Positions 37,840 through 49,229 of a DNA stretch of 64,000 nucleotides are shown piece after piece. Under the pieces are notes generated by a model. That model had not been told where the DNA came from. It was given only the letters and a program-made list of their open reading frames with translations, and did not search any database. A program made the translations under genes and the position numbers. Where the stretch lies: NCBI RefSeq assembly GCF_003105155.1, contig NZ_QETK01000001.1, positions 1 to 64,000 of the forward strand, given 5' to 3'. Source of the DNA: Pseudomonas sp. SDI. Its GTDB lineage: Bacteria; Pseudomonadota; Gammaproteobacteria; Pseudomonadales; Pseudomonadaceae. The stretch's first letter is position 1. The number at the start of each line of letters is the position of its first letter.

Positions 37840-38367
37840 CTAAACGTTTGGGTCACGCTTTAACTGCGCCAATACACTGAACGGGTTGGACCGTGTTACC
37901 TCGTCCTTGCTCGGTTCGGGCTCGTCGGCGCCCGCCGGCTGCTGGCATTCTTCCGGATGATGAGCAGGCACGATGGGTAAGGCGAGCAGAAGCTCTTCCT
38001 CGACCAAGGCCTGCAGATCCAAAGGATCTTCGCCCAGTTCCAGCACGTCATAACCTTTCGGTAACGACTGGGTATTCGCACCCTCCTTCACCACAGCGTA
38101 AGTACTTTCGCTATGGATCGGCAGGGTGACCAGCTCAAGACAACGCTGGCAAACCATTTTGACCTCGACGTCGAGATCGGTGTGGATGACCACAACTTTC
38201 TGCTCGTCTCGCTCAAAATCGAATTTAGCCTGCACCGTACCGACAGTGTCGGAAAGCGGGTCGCAGAGTCTCTCCAAATCGGCGAGCTGCAACGTTCCTT
38301 CGAAGGAAACGCCACGATCGGCCAATTTGCGCGGGTCAACGTGAGGTGGAATCGGGTCATTCAACAT
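37840..38367 (-). CDS. yceD: YceD/DUF177 family protein
   Basis: The 175-residue protein has the DUF177 core CQRCLELVTLPI and the acidic region DVLELGEDPLDLQALVEEELLLALP. Members are implicated in 23S rRNA accumulation or processing. It is 13 bases before rpmF and divergent from maf. Confidence 0.93.
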   Translation of the reverse strand: MLNDPIPPHVDPRKLADRGVSFEGTLQLADLERLCDPLSDTVGTVQAKFDFERDEQKVVVIHTDLDVEVKMVCQRCLELVTLPIHSESTYAVVKEGANTQSLPKGYDVLELGEDPLDLQALVEEELLLALPIVPAHHPEECQQPAGADEPEPSKDEVTRSNPFSVLAQLKRDPNV

Positions 38368-38462
38368 AGGCGCAGCATTCTAGGGATGGCCCCCGCCCCT
38401 GTCAAAGGAAATTCCGCCCCATTCAGCATGTTAGAATCGCCCAACCTGCTCAGGAGTTCACC

Positions 38463-39041
38463 ATGCTGCCCTTGTTACTGGCTTCCAGCTCCCCTTATCG
38501 GCGCGAATTGCTGTCGCGCCTGCGCCTGCCATTCGCCTGCGCATCGCCGGATATCGACGAACGGCGCCTGGACGACGAGCCAGCCTTGGAGCTGGTCAAG
38601 CGCCTGGCCCGGGAAAAGGCCCAGGCCCTTGCCGGGCGCTACCCGGGCCACCTTATTATCGGCTCCGACCAGGTGGCGGTGCTCGGCGAGCAGATTCTCG
38701 GCAAACCCCACACCTTTGACAAGGCCTGCGAACAGCTGCTGGCCGCCAGCGGCAACCATGTGACCTTCCTTACCGGCCTGGCGCTGCTGAACAGCGAGAG
38801 CGGCCAGTGCCAGGTCGATTGCGTGCCCTTCACGGTACACATGCGCGAGCTCGACCTACCGCGCATCGAACGCTACCTGCACGCCGAGCAACCCTACGAC
38901 TGCGCCGGCAGCTTCAAATGCGAAGGCCTGGGCGTCAGCCTGTTCCAGACCACCCATGGCAGCGACGCAACCAGCCTGATCGGTCTGCCACTGATTCGCC
39001 TGGTAGACATGCTGCTGAGCGAAGGCGTGAGCATTCCCTGA
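38463..39041 (+). CDS. Maf-family nucleotide pyrophosphatase (YceF type)
   Basis: The 192-residue enzyme hydrolyses non-canonical nucleoside triphosphates. The YceF branch prefers m7GTP. It starts MLPLLLASSSPYRRELLSRL and has the conserved SDQVAVL and GKP-HTFDKA segments. It is transcribed away from yceD with a 95-base shared control region and ends at a strong terminator. Confidence 0.93.
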   Translation: MLPLLLASSSPYRRELLSRLRLPFACASPDIDERRLDDEPALELVKRLAREKAQALAGRYPGHLIIGSDQVAVLGEQILGKPHTFDKACEQLLAASGNHVTFLTGLALLNSESGQCQVDCVPFTVHMRELDLPRIERYLHAEQPYDCAGSFKCEGLGVSLFQTTHGSDATSLIGLPLIRLVDMLLSEGVSIP

Positions 39042-39046
39042 GGCAC

Positions 39047-39074
39047 AAAAAAGCCGGCCCCGGGGCCGGCCTTT
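39047..39074. terminator. Terminator between maf and sppA
   Basis: GCCGGCCCC / GGGGCCGGC stem with A6 and T3 flanks between convergent genes. Confidence 0.8.
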
Positions 39075-39088
39075 CATTCACGGGTAAC

Positions 39089-40072
39089 TCACCGCAAGGT
39101 GGGCCCCTGGAAGCCCATCCACATTGCCAGATGCTCGGCAACGCTGGCACCGATACGCTTGGAGAAACGATCGAACGGCGACTCCTCGACAGTGAAGTCG
39201 ACCAGCGTCTTCTCCCCGACCACCTCGCGCGCCACGTAGTCGGTACTACCCAGCCCATCCACCAGCCCCAGCTGCAGCGCCTGCTCGCCCGACCAGATCA
39301 GACCACTGAACAGCTCGGGGTGATCCTTGTCCTTCAAACGCTCGCCACGCCCCTGCTTGACGCTGGCAATGAACTGGCGATGCGTGGTTTCCAGCACACC
39401 CTGCCAGAAACGGGTTTCCTCCGGCTTGGCCGGCTGGAACGGGTCAAGGAAAGCCTTGTGCTCGCCCGCGGTGTAGGTGCGGCGCTCAACCCCGAGCTTC
39501 TCCATGGTGCCAACAAAGCCATAACCGGCCGCCGTCACGCCAATGGAGCCGACCAGACTGGCCTTGTCGGCATAGATCTGATCGGCGGCACTGGCGATGT
39601 AATAGGCACCCGAAGCCCCCAGATCGCTGATGACCGCATACAGCTTGATCGCTGGGTACTCGGCACGCAGGCGACGGATTTCATCATAGATGTAACCCGA
39701 CTGCACCGGACTGCCACCCGGACTGTTGACGCGCAGGATCACACCCTTGGTTTTCGGGTCCTTGAAGGCCGCCTGCAGGCTAGCAATGATGTTATCGGCA
39801 CTGGCCGGCTCCTTGTCGGCGATCATCCCTTGCACGTCAATGACTGCGGTATGACTGGCACTGCGGCTGGCAGCCTTTTCCACATCCATCAGCGGCGTGA
39901 ACAGCACGAGAATGCCGAACAGGTAGAGGAAAGTCAGCAGCTTGAAGAAAATCCCCCAGCGCCGCGAGCGACGCTGCTCCACCACGCCGGCCAGGAGCGT
40001 CTTCTCCAACAACTGCCAGCTTTTCTGATCTTCGCTTTTCTCGGCGCTTGGCGCCTTCCACTCGTCCGTCAT
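39089..40072 (-). CDS. sppA: Signal peptide peptidase SppA (short form)
   Basis: This membrane-bound serine protease degrades cleaved signal peptides. The 327-residue protein has one transmembrane segment (about residues 40-62), nucleophile Ser in DLGASGAYYIASAAD and the general-base Lys in ADKASLVGSIGV. It is the last gene of rluC-gph-sppA. Confidence 0.93.
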   Translation of the reverse strand: MTDEWKAPSAEKSEDQKSWQLLEKTLLAGVVEQRRSRRWGIFFKLLTFLYLFGILVLFTPLMDVEKAASRSASHTAVIDVQGMIADKEPASADNIIASLQAAFKDPKTKGVILRVNSPGGSPVQSGYIYDEIRRLRAEYPAIKLYAVISDLGASGAYYIASAADQIYADKASLVGSIGVTAAGYGFVGTMEKLGVERRTYTAGEHKAFLDPFQPAKPEETRFWQGVLETTHRQFIASVKQGRGERLKDKDHPELFSGLIWSGEQALQLGLVDGLGSTDYVAREVVGEKTLVDFTVEESPFDRFSKRIGASVAEHLAMWMGFQGPTLR

Positions 40073-40079
40073 GCTGTAC

Positions 40080-40757
40080 CTATCCTGGAATAACCCCGGC
40101 AGCCGCCCGATTCAACCACGGCTGCAATTGAGAAAAGTGATCAATGGACAACTGTGGTGCGTAAACGCTCAATGCCTCGAGCGACATCGCCCCATGACCG
40201 ATGGCCACCGAATGCACACCGGCATTCTGCGCCATCAACAGGTCGAATGCCGAATCGCCGACCATCAGCGTACGCGATGCAGGCACCTGGCAATGCCGCA
40301 TGATCTCCTCCAGCATCAACGGATGCGGCTTGCCGCGGGTTTCGTCGGCGGCACGGGTGATATCGAAGAAATCCTCCCAGCCATTGGCACGCAACACCCG
40401 ATCCAAGCCGCGACGGGCCTTGCCGGTCGCCACCGCCAGACGGTAGCCATCGGCGCGAAACGCCTCAAGCGCCTCGACAACGCCAGGATAGAGCGGCGAA
40501 GGCTGCTCATCCAGGGCCATATAGATGTCGGCGTAGTGCTGCCGGAATGCCATGACCCCGGCTTCATCCAACTGCGGATATAAGGTGCTGATCGCTTCCG
40601 ACAGCGCCAGACCAATGATGCCCTTGATCGCCTCGTCGGCACACAACGGCTGACCGGCGCGCTCGGCCGAACGGTGCATCGCCTCGACGATGCGCCCGAT
40701 TGAGTCGGCCAGGGTGCCGTCCCAATCGAAGATCAGCAGGTCGTAATCACGGCGCAC
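40080..40757 (-). CDS. HAD-superfamily phosphatase (Gph-like)
   Basis: The 225-residue haloacid-dehalogenase hydrolase has motif [10 protein letters not shown], motif II region VATGKARRG and motif [21 protein letters not shown]. Phosphoglycolate phosphatase is a common label, but the substrate is unproven. The start is GTG (40755-40757), overlapping the rluC 3' end by 11 bases. Confidence 0.9.
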   Translation of the reverse strand: MRRDYDLLIFDWDGTLADSIGRIVEAMHRSAERAGQPLCADEAIKGIIGLALSEAISTLYPQLDEAGVMAFRQHYADIYMALDEQPSPLYPGVVEALEAFRADGYRLAVATGKARRGLDRVLRANGWEDFFDITRAADETRGKPHPLMLEEIMRHCQVPASRTLMVGDSAFDLLMAQNAGVHSVAIGHGAMSLEALSVYAPQLSIDHFSQLQPWLNRAAAGVIPG

Positions 40758-41706
40758 TCAGCAGACGCTCCACGGTCTTGGCCCACATTTCGTCGACCGG
40801 CGCCTCCAGTTTCAGCTCGCCGCCATCGGGCAGCGGCACGGTCAGCGCGTAGGCGTGCAGAAACAGGCGCTTGCCGCCCAGGTCACGCACTTCGCGGGTA
40901 AAGTCTTCGTCGCCGTACTTGCTGTCGCCGGCAATGCAGTGCCCGGCATGCAGGGCGTGCACGCGAATCTGGTGGGTACGACCGGTGATCGGCCGGGCCT
41001 CGACCATGGTCGCGAAGTCGCCGAAGCGGCGCAGCACCTTGAACAGGGTCAGTGCCTCCTTGCCTTCTTCGTTGACTTCGACCATCCGCTCGCCGGAACG
41101 CAGGTTGCTCTTGAGCAACGGTGCGTTGACCTGCTTCTTGGCCGTAGCCCAGTGCCCGCGCACCAGCGCCATGTAGCGTTTGTCGACACCGTCGCCGCGC
41201 AGGGCAGCGTGCAGGTGGCGCAGCATGCTGCGCTTCTTGGCGATCATCAGCAGGCCGGAGGTATCGCGGTCGAGCCGATGGACCAACTCCAGTTCCTTGG
41301 TATCCGGGCGCAACTGACGGAAGGCCTCGATCACCCCGTAGTTCAGCCCACTACCACCGTGCACGGCAATGCCGGCAGGCTTGTTCAGCACGATCAGCGC
41401 CTTGTCTTCGTAGACAATCGCCGCCTCCAGGCGCTGAAGCAAGCCTTGCGCCAACGGTGCTGGCTCGTCGCGCTCGGGTAGACGAACGGGCGGCACGCGC
41501 ACGATGTCGCCAGCCTGGAGTTTGTACTCGGGTTTGATCCTTCCCTTGTTCACCCGCACTTCGCCTTTACGCAAAATGCGATAAATCAAGGTCTTGGGAA
41601 CGCCCTTGAGTGCGGTGATGAGGAAATTATCGATGCGTTGGCCGGCAAGTTCCGGCGCGACCTCGATCAGCTGGACGCCGGAGGTCGGGGGGGCAGTAGT
41701 CGTCAT
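40747..41706 (-). CDS. rluC: 23S rRNA pseudouridine(955/2504/2580) synthase RluC
   Basis: The 319-residue enzyme has an N-terminal S4 domain (about residues 20-75) and the RluA-type catalytic domain with the aspartate motif [16 protein letters not shown]. The start is [13 protein letters not shown] (41706); the longer frame is non-coding upstream sequence. No Shine-Dalgarno sequence precedes the ATG. It is divergent from rne, a conserved arrangement. Confidence 0.95.
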   Translation of the reverse strand: MTTTAPPTSGVQLIEVAPELAGQRIDNFLITALKGVPKTLIYRILRKGEVRVNKGRIKPEYKLQAGDIVRVPPVRLPERDEPAPLAQGLLQRLEAAIVYEDKALIVLNKPAGIAVHGGSGLNYGVIEAFRQLRPDTKELELVHRLDRDTSGLLMIAKKRSMLRHLHAALRGDGVDKRYMALVRGHWATAKKQVNAPLLKSNLRSGERMVEVNEEGKEALTLFKVLRRFGDFATMVEARPITGRTHQIRVHALHAGHCIAGDSKYGDEDFTREVRDLGGKRLFLHAYALTVPLPDGGELKLEAPVDEMWAKTVERLLSAP

Positions 41707-41734
41707 TTGCGAATCATAACAATTTTTTATGGAT

Positions 41735-41763
41735 TTGAAGCACTTAATGATTGCTGCTATAGT
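41735..41763 (+). promoter_or_regulatory. Promoter of rne
   Basis: TTGAAG and TATAGT with an exact 17-bp spacer. Transcription from here would give a leader of about 680 bases before rne. Confidence 0.7.
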
Positions 41764-41769
41764 CGCGAA

Positions 41770-42453
41770 CGCCGCCAAAAGCGGCTGGCCAGCGGACCAA
41801 TGGCTTTGAGCCGGCCCTGACCTACGCAATTCTCCAGGACGCGAGGCCGTCCGACGGGGCTTTTGCCAGTTTACAGAATTGCCTGGAATCGCCACCAGCG
41901 CCGATGAGAGAAGACCGATAAAAAACAAAAAAGAGCGGTGTTTGGCCCTCCCACTTCGTTTTTTTTCGACGCCCACTCTACTCAGCGCAGTCGCTTTCAC
42001 GCAGCCATGGCAGATGCTTCGGAAATACAAGCCTTAGCCATAAATGCGCGAGCTCCCGTACGGAGCTGGCGATAAATGCAACCCGTTGCGGATTCAGCGC
42101 GCGGCAGCACCCGAATTATCAGGGATACGTGTAGGGTGGAGATGCACAACCGTCGGACCGTGTAGTACTGCGTTCAGTCCACAGGCCCCTGGCCCCGCGA
42201 CCGAACCCGGTCTTGATCAAGATGCCCACTGGGCGTCCACGGCCGAAGGCTGATTCCTCCTCCTGACTGAGTGCATTTGACACCACAGCTAGCAGGACGC
42301 GTCGTCGCGACTTCGGCAGTTCTGGTTTACCAGGCCACCGCAAGCCGCTGGACACGGGATGGCCCCGCCAGCCCTGACGCACCCTGACACCGACCGTGAG
42401 AAGTCGTGTGTGCCGAACGCCGTTTCCGGCAGCCCGGAAACCGACGGTATTAC
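41770..42453 (+). other. Long 5' untranslated leader of rne
   Basis: About 680 bases with no convincing gene on either strand. In E. coli the long rne leader forms hairpins through which RNase E controls its own mRNA. The equivalent role here is inferred from position and length. An A-rich/T-rich hairpin-like stretch lies near 41925-41970. Confidence 0.6.
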
Positions 42454-45400
42454 ATGAAAAGAATGCTGATTAACGCGACTCAACCCGAAGAGTTGCGTGT
42501 TGCTCTGGTAGATGGCCAGCGCCTCTACGACCTGGACATCGAGTCCGGTGCACGCGAGCAGAAGAAGGCCAACATCTACAAAGGCCGGATCACCCGCATC
42601 GAACCCAGCCTGGAAGCCGCTTTCGTCGACTTCGGCTCCGAGCGCCATGGCTTCCTGCCGCTGAAGGAAATCTCCCGCGAATACTTCAAGAAGGCACCTG
42701 AAGGCCGGGTGAACATCAAAGAAGTGCTCAGCGAAGGCCAGGAAGTTATCGTCCAGGTCGAGAAAGAAGAGCGCGGCAACAAGGGCGCTGCCCTCACCAC
42801 CTTCATCAGCCTGGCCGGTCGTTACCTGGTCCTGATGCCAAACAATCCACGTGCCGGCGGCATCTCCCGTCGCATCGAAGGCGAAGAGCGCAACGAACTG
42901 CGCGAAGCCCTCAACGGCCTGGTCGCCCCTGCCGACATGGGCCTGATCGTGCGCACTGCCGGCCTGGGCCGCAGCAGCGAAGAAATGCAGTGGGACCTCG
43001 ACTACCTGCTGCAACTCTGGACCGCGATCAAGGAAGCCTCGCAAGACCGCGCCGCGCCGTTCCTGATCTACCAGGAAAGCAACGTCATCATCCGCGCCAT
43101 CCGCGACTACCTGCGCCAGGACATCGGCGAAGTGCTGATCGATAGCATCGACGCCCAGGAAGAAGCCCTGACCTTCATCCGCCAGGTGATGCCGCAGTAC
43201 GCCAGCAAGATCAAGCTGTACGAAGACAGCGTTCCGCTGTTCAACCGTTTCCAGATCGAAAGCCAGATCGAAACCGCCTTCCAGCGCGTTGTCGACCTGC
43301 CGTCCGGCGGCTCGATCGTGATCGACCCGACCGAAGCCCTGGTCTCCATCGACATCAACTCGGCGCGCGCCACCAAAGGTAGCGACATCGAGGAAACCGC
43401 CCTGCAGACCAACCTGGAAGCGGCTGAAGAAATCGCCCGCCAACTGCGTCTGCGCGACATCGGCGGCCTGATCGTGATCGACTTCATCGACATGACCCCA
43501 GCCAAGAACCAGCGCGCCGTGGAAGAAAAAGTCCGCGAATGCCTGGAAGCCGACCGCGCCCGCGTCCAGGTCGGCCGCATCTCGCGCTTCGGCCTGCTGG
43601 AAATGTCCCGTCAGCGTCTGCGCCCTTCGCTGGGCGAAAGCAGCGGCATCGTCTGCCCACGCTGCAGCGGCACCGGCATTATCCGTGACGTCGAATCGCT
43701 GTCGCTGGCCATCCTGCGCTTGATCGAAGAAGAAGCCCTGAAGGACCGCACCGCCGAAGTCCGCGCCCAGGTGCCGATCCCGGTCGCCGCGTTCCTGCTC
43801 AACGAAAAACGCAACTCGATCACCAAGATCGAACTGCGCACCCGGGCCCGTATCGTCATCCTGCCGAACGACCACTTGGAGACTCCGCACTTCGAAGTCC
43901 AGCGCCTGCGCGACGACAGCCCGGAAGCCCTGAGCGGCCAGTCCAGCTACGAAATCGCCGCAGCCGAAACCGAAGAAGTCCAGCCGGCTGCCGCCACCCG
44001 CACCCTGGTTCGCCAGGAAGCGGCGGTCAAGACTGCCCCGGCCCGCGCCAACGCACCGGTTCCAGCCGCCGCCGAAGCCCAGCCTGCCCCCGCCCCGGCT
44101 GCCCACGCGGTGCCTGAGCCAAGCCTGTTCAAAGGCCTGGTCAAGTCGTTGGTCAGCCTGTTCGCCGGCAAGGAAGAGCCTGCCGCTACCCCGGTCGTCG
44201 CCGAGAAGCCTGCTGCCGAGCGCCCAGCGCGCAACGAAGAGCGCCGTAACGGTCGCCAGCAGAGCCGCAACCGCAATGGCCGTCGCGACGAAGACCGCAA
44301 GCCGCGCGAAGAGCGTGCCGAACGTGCCCCGCGCGAAGAGCGTCAACCACGTGAAGAGCGTGCTCCACGCGAAGAACGTGCACCGCGTGAAGAACGTGCA
44401 CCGCGTGAAGAGCGTGCCCCGCGTGAAGAGCGCCAACCACGCGCGCCACGTGAAGACCGTCGCCCCCGCGAAGACCGTCCTGTTCGTGAATTGCGCGAAC
44501 CGCTGGACGCTGCACCGGCTGTCGCCGCTGCCGCTGCCGCACCAGCCGTACGTGAAGAACGTCCTGAGCGCGCCCCGCGCGAAGAACGTGCTCCACGCGA
44601 AGAGCGCGCGCCCCGTGAAGAGCGTGCACCTCGTGAAGAGCGCACCCCACGCGAGGAACGTGCACCACGCGAAGAGCGCGCACCACGTCCACCGCGCGAA
44701 GAGCGTCAACCACGCCCTGCCGAAACGGCTGACGAGGCCATCGAAGCCGGCGACGAGCAACTGCCTAACGAAGAACTGCTGCAGGACGAGAACCAGGAAG
44801 GCGCCGAAGGCGAACGTCCACGTCGTCGCTCCCGCGGTCAGCGTCGTCGCAGCAACCGTCGCGAACGTCAGCGTGATGCTAACGGCGATGTCGTCGAAGG
44901 CACCGAGGAAAGCGCAGAGGAAGGCAACGAGCCAACCGGCGCCGAACTGGCTGCCGGCCTGGCCGTGACTGCCGCTGTTGCCACCAGCAACATCAGCGCC
45001 ACCGCCGAAGCTGAAGCCAATGTTCAGGCCGAGCGCGCTACTGCCGCCATTGAAGAGGCTGTACCGGCTGCCGCTGTCGAAGCCGTTGAAACAACTGACG
45101 CAGTGAAGGCCGCCGAAGCTGCCGAAACCGTTGAAGTTGTCGCTGAAACTGCAGTGGTTGAAAGCACCGTCGTCGAGCCTGCCGCTGTGGTTGAAGCAGC
45201 CCAGCCGATTGTTGCCGAAGAAGTGGCTATCGCCCCAGTGGTCGAGCAGCCCGTCAGCGAGCCGGTCGCCGCGGTCGAGCCAGTGGTCGACGTGGCCCCG
45301 CAGCCAGTGGTAGAAGCACCGGTTGAAGTGGCTGTTGCCGCCGAGCCGGTCGTTGAAGCCCCACGCGAACCGCAAGTGGTTGAGCCAGCAGTGGTTGAGC

Positions 45401-45636
45401 CAGTTGCTGTCGAGCCTGCGCCGGTGGTTGTCGAAGAAGCTCCGGCAGCTGTAGAGCCTGTCGAAGTTGAAGCGCCGGTGGTAACCCTGGCCAATGGCCG
45501 TGCACCGAACGACCCACGTGAAGTGCGTCGTCGCAAGCGTGAAGCAGAAGCGGCCGCCGCCGCTGCTGCTGCCGCAGCACAGCCTGCTGAGGCACAAGCC
45601 CTGGAAACCGCCGAAGAGCACAAGCCTCACGGTTGA
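42454..45636 (+). CDS. rne: Ribonuclease E
   Basis: This endoribonuclease and degradosome scaffold has 1060 residues from [18 protein letters not shown] (ATG 42454). The N-terminal half holds the S1, DNase-like and zinc-link parts: catalytic Asp in [17 protein letters not shown] and [11 protein letters not shown], and zinc ligands in CPRCSGTG. From about residue 500 the protein is disordered. It has a membrane-binding-like helix ([15 protein letters not shown] near 560), two Arg-rich hexapeptide repeat blocks (separate entry) and a long Ala/Val/Glu/Pro tail ending in an Arg/Lys patch. The longer ORF start at 42406 lacks family similarity. Confidence 0.97.
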   Translation: MKRMLINATQPEELRVALVDGQRLYDLDIESGAREQKKANIYKGRITRIEPSLEAAFVDFGSERHGFLPLKEISREYFKKAPEGRVNIKEVLSEGQEVIVQVEKEERGNKGAALTTFISLAGRYLVLMPNNPRAGGISRRIEGEERNELREALNGLVAPADMGLIVRTAGLGRSSEEMQWDLDYLLQLWTAIKEASQDRAAPFLIYQESNVIIRAIRDYLRQDIGEVLIDSIDAQEEALTFIRQVMPQYASKIKLYEDSVPLFNRFQIESQIETAFQRVVDLPSGGSIVIDPTEALVSIDINSARATKGSDIEETALQTNLEAAEEIARQLRLRDIGGLIVIDFIDMTPAKNQRAVEEKVRECLEADRARVQVGRISRFGLLEMSRQRLRPSLGESSGIVCPRCSGTGIIRDVESLSLAILRLIEEEALKDRTAEVRAQVPIPVAAFLLNEKRNSITKIELRTRARIVILPNDHLETPHFEVQRLRDDSPEALSGQSSYEIAAAETEEVQPAAATRTLVRQEAAVKTAPARANAPVPAAAEAQPAPAPAAHAVPEPSLFKGLVKSLVSLFAGKEEPAATPVVAEKPAAERPARNEERRNGRQQSRNRNGRRDEDRKPREERAERAPREERQPREERAPREERAPREERAPREERAPREERQPRAPREDRRPREDRPVRELREPLDAAPAVAAAAAAPAVREERPERAPREERAPREERAPREERAPREERTPREERAPREERAPRPPREERQPRPAETADEAIEAGDEQLPNEELLQDENQEGAEGERPRRRSRGQRRRSNRRERQRDANGDVVEGTEESAEEGNEPTGAELAAGLAVTAAVATSNISATAEAEANVQAERATAAIEEAVPAAAVEAVETTDAVKAAEAAETVEVVAETAVVESTVVEPAAVVEAAQPIVAEEVAIAPVVEQPVSEPVAAVEPVVDVAPQPVVEAPVEVAVAAEPVVEAPREPQVVEPAVVEPVAVEPAPVVVEEAPAAVEPVEVEAPVVTLANGRAPNDPREVRRRKREAEAAAAAAAAAAQPAEAQALETAEEHKPHG
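44323..44676 (+). repeat. Hexapeptide-coding tandem repeats in rne
   Basis: Two arrays of six 18-bp units each (44323-44430 and 44569-44676) encode RAPREE, with variants RQPREE and RTPREE. They are separated by a linker with an Ala-rich stretch. Arg-rich tracts in RNase E tails bind RNA and partner proteins. Synonymous differences between units show they are not very recent copies. Confidence 0.9.
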
Positions 45637-45656
45637 TTCCAGCGGCTAAATAAAAA

Positions 45657-45688
45657 GCCCCGCCAGTGAACACTGGCGGGGCTTTTTT
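45657..45688. terminator. Bidirectional terminator between rne and murB
   Basis: A 12-bp perfect stem (GCCCCGCCAGTG / CACTGGCGGGGC) with A5 before and T6 after. Confidence 0.9.
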
Positions 45689-45754
45689 ATACCTTGCTGA
45701 AACACCCGAAGCCCACCCGCTCTCCTATTGTGGGAGCTGGCTCGCTGTCAGCGG

Positions 45755-46774
45755 TCAGTACAGATTCGGCTCCATCTCCAGCTCAACCCCGAAGCGCGCC
45801 AGAATGTCACCCTGGATCTTCTGCGCCAGTGCATGCAGTTGCCCACCACTGGCCTGACCATAATTGACCAGTACCAGCGCCTGCTGCTGATGCACCCCGG
45901 CATCGCCATCGCGAAAGCCCTTCCAGCCAGCCTGCTCGATCAGCCAACCTGCCGCTAGCTTCACCTGACCATCGGCCTGTGGATAAGCCACCAACCCCGG
46001 ATGCGCCTGACGAATCCGTTCTACCAGTACCGCAGCAACCACCGGGTTCTTGAAGAAACTCCCGGCATTGCCCAGCTCCAGCGGGTCCGGCAGTTTTTCC
46101 CGACGGATACTGCAAATCGCCGTACTGACATCCTGCGCCGACGGCTGCTCGACACCCTGCTCGTTCAAACGCTGGCGCACCGGACCGTAATCCAGGTGTA
46201 ACTGCGTGCCCCGACTCAGCGCGAAACGCACCCGCAGAATCAACCAGCGCCCCGGATTGCGCTTGAACAGGCTGTCGCGGTAACCAAAGTCACACGCCTG
46301 CAGGTCGAAGTCGCGCAACTCGCCGGTGTGCCGATCCAGCGCCGTCAACCCAGCAAACACGTCCTTGATCTCGACCCCATAAGCGCCGATGTTCTGCATC
46401 GGCGCCGCACCGACAGTGCCCGGAATCAAACTGAGGTTTTCCAGCCCGGCCATGCCGTGATCCAGCGTCCACTGCACGAATGGATGCCAGGCCTCCCCCG
46501 CTTCAGCTTCGACCACCACCCGCTGACCATCGTCGGACAGCACCCGAATCCCCTGACTGGCCATGCGCAGCACCAGCGCTTGGACATCGGCGGTCAGCAG
46601 CAGGTTGCTACCGCCCCCGATCACCAGCACCGGCCACTGCCGTTCGGCGGCATACGCCAGCAACTGGCGCACCTCGTCGTCGTTGTGGGCCTGGGCAAAC
46701 TGTGCGGCCTTGACCTCGATACCGAAGGTGTTGAACGGCTTGAGCGAAACCTGTGCCTGTACCTGTACGCTCAT
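45755..46774 (-). CDS. murB: UDP-N-acetylenolpyruvoylglucosamine reductase
   Basis: This FAD enzyme makes UDP-MurNAc for peptidoglycan. The 339-residue type I MurB has VIGGGSNLLLTADV, the region GTVGAAPMQNIGAYGVEIKD, catalytic Ser in GNAGSFFKNP and a terminal Glu region FGVELEMEP. Its ATG overlaps the ptpA stop as ATGA. Confidence 0.96.
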   Translation of the reverse strand: MSVQVQAQVSLKPFNTFGIEVKAAQFAQAHNDDEVRQLLAYAAERQWPVLVIGGGSNLLLTADVQALVLRMASQGIRVLSDDGQRVVVEAEAGEAWHPFVQWTLDHGMAGLENLSLIPGTVGAAPMQNIGAYGVEIKDVFAGLTALDRHTGELRDFDLQACDFGYRDSLFKRNPGRWLILRVRFALSRGTQLHLDYGPVRQRLNEQGVEQPSAQDVSTAICSIRREKLPDPLELGNAGSFFKNPVVAAVLVERIRQAHPGLVAYPQADGQVKLAAGWLIEQAGWKGFRDGDAGVHQQQALVLVNYGQASGGQLHALAQKIQGDILARFGVELEMEPNLY

Positions 46775-47234
46775 ACACGCCCCTTCAATTCGCCCACCAG
46801 GCCCTGGCACGCCGCCTCGATCAGGTCCAGTACCCGCTCGAAGCCTTGCTCGCCGCCATAGTAAGGATCCGGGACTTCGTCGACGGCGCCGTCATAGCGG
46901 CGCAGGAACAGGTCCAGCTCAGCCTTGGCGCCAGCCGGCTGCAACGCCTTGAGGTCACCGAGGTTGCTCTTGTCCATGGCCAGGATCAGGTCGTAGTCGG
47001 CAAAGTCTGCCGCACGCACCTGCTGCGCACGCTGCGCCGACAGGTCATAACCGCGCAGCAAGGCCGCACGCCGCGTCCGGCTGTCCGGCTGCTTGCCGAC
47101 ATGCCAGTCACCGGTGCCCGCCGAAGCCACTTCAACCCGCTCGGCAAGGCCGGCCGCCTGCAGCTGATGACGCAACACGCCTTCGGCGGTAGGCGAACGG
47201 CAGATGTTGCCCAGACAGACAAACAGAACCCGCA

Positions 47235-47235
<1 letters not shown>
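46771..47235 (-). CDS. Low-molecular-weight protein-tyrosine-phosphatase
   Basis: The 154-residue phosphatase has the P-loop VCLGNICRSPTAEG at residue 6 and the DP acid loop EVPDPYYGGE. Its ATG shares one base with the kdsB stop. Substrate unknown; its place between kdsB and murB is conserved in pseudomonads. Confidence 0.94.
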
Positions 47236-47995
<760 letters not shown>

Positions 47996-47999
<4 letters not shown>

Positions 48000-48181
48000 T
48001 TGTCCAGACGCTCGTCGTCGGTCAGGGTGCGCGCTTCGCTTTCCAGCATCACCGGGATGCCATCGCGGATCGGGTAGGCCAGGCCTGCGCCCTTGCTGAT
48101 CAGCTCGGTCTTGTCGGCGCTGAGTTTCAGCGGGCCTTTGGTGATCGGGCAAGCGAGGATATCGAGCAGTTTGGTGTCCAT
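47996..48181 (-). CDS. Trm112-like (YcaR/UPF0434) protein
   Basis: This 61-residue protein begins [19 protein letters not shown], with the CP-x-x-K segment of the family (second cysteine pair absent, as in many members). ATG 48181 has GAGGA six bases upstream; an ATG two codons earlier overlaps that site. It lies between lpxK and kdsB. Confidence 0.92.
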
Positions 48182-48218
48182 GTACATTCCTCAGGCCGGT
48201 GGCCGGAAAAAGAAGAAA

Positions 48219-49229
48219 TCAGGGCTGTGCGGGTGCCGGCAGCAAGCGCAACAGTTCGGCGTCGAGCCAGGCGACAAAGGCCGGCGAAGGCCGCGCATCG
48301 ACCGCAAGGTACCACCAGTCATCCGCCGCGAAGGCGCGGCATTTGACCGCGTCCTTCTCGGTCATCACCAGCGGCAGCGGCGGCGTGAAGCTCAACGCCT
48401 GGGCGCTGAACGCGGCGTGGTCGGCAAAAGCGTGCGGCACTGGCCGCCAGTTTAGCCCTTGCAGGGTATTGAAGAAACGCTGCGGGTTACCGATACCGGC
48501 CACCGCATGCAGTGCCTGGCCTGGCGGGAAGTGCTCGAGCCCACGGCGCTCGCCGCTGCGCAGGTTGACCAGTGCGGTCGGCTGAAGGGTGAAGGCGAAA
48601 CCGTCGTCGCGGTCCGCCGTGGCGCCGTTGAACAGCACCGCGTCGACGTCGGCCAGGCGTTCCACCGGCTCGCGCAGCGGCCCCGCCGGCAGGCAGCGGC
48701 GATTACCGAGGCCACGGGCCGCGTCGATCAGGACCAGTTCCAGGTCACGGGCCAGGCGGTAATGCTGCATGCCGTCGTCGCACAGGATCAGGTCCAGCGG
48801 CTCGGCAGCCAGCAGGGCTCGCACGGCTTGGGCGCGGTTCGGGTCGATCACCAGCGGCACCCCGCTGCGTTGCACGATCAGCAGCGGCTCGTCGCCGGCT
48901 TCGGCTGCCGACTGCTCGGCACGCACCCGCCAGGGGAACTGCGGCGGCCTGGCGCCATAACCACGGCTGACCACGCCCACGCGCAGCCCGCGCTGACGGC
49001 AATGTTCGATCAGGAAAAGAATCAGCGGCGTCTTGCCCGTGCCACCCACGGTGATGTTACCCACCACCAGCACAGGCACCGGCGCGCGATAGATCTCGCC
49101 CTGGCCCGCCAGAAAACGTTCGCGCTTGGTGCGCACTACACGGCGGTACAGGGCCTCCAGCGGGCGCAGCAGCGCCAGCGCCGGATGGCCGTTGTACCAG
49201 GCCGCAAGCAATCGATCGGCAGCAGCCAT
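48219..49229 (-). CDS. lpxK: Tetraacyldisaccharide 4'-kinase
   Basis: It phosphorylates lipid A precursor at the inner membrane. The 336-residue kinase has an N-terminal membrane-associated helix and the P-loop [16 protein letters not shown]. The ATG directly follows the exbD stop codon. Confidence 0.95.
   Translation of the reverse strand: MAAADRLLAAWYNGHPALALLRPLEALYRRVVRTKRERFLAGQGEIYRAPVPVLVVGNITVGGTGKTPLILFLIEHCRQRGLRVGVVSRGYGARPPQFPWRVRAEQSAAEAGDEPLLIVQRSGVPLVIDPNRAQAVRALLAAEPLDLILCDDGMQHYRLARDLELVLIDAARGLGNRRCLPAGPLREPVERLADVDAVLFNGATADRDDGFAFTLQPTALVNLRSGERRGLEHFPPGQALHAVAGIGNPQRFFNTLQGLNWRPVPHAFADHAAFSAQALSFTPPLPLVMTEKDAVKCRAFAADDWWYLAVDARPSPAFVAWLDAELLRLLPAPAQP

Noticed and set aside
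44323..44676. 18-bp repeats considered as a CRISPR-like or regulatory array
   Set aside because: They are contiguous, in frame and encode a repeated hexapeptide of RNase E, with no spacers.
42289..45630. 1113-codon minus-strand frame opposite rne
   Set aside because: It arises from the repetitive Arg/Glu/Ala coding of RNase E; the Gly/Phe/Arg-rich product looks like a shadow translation.
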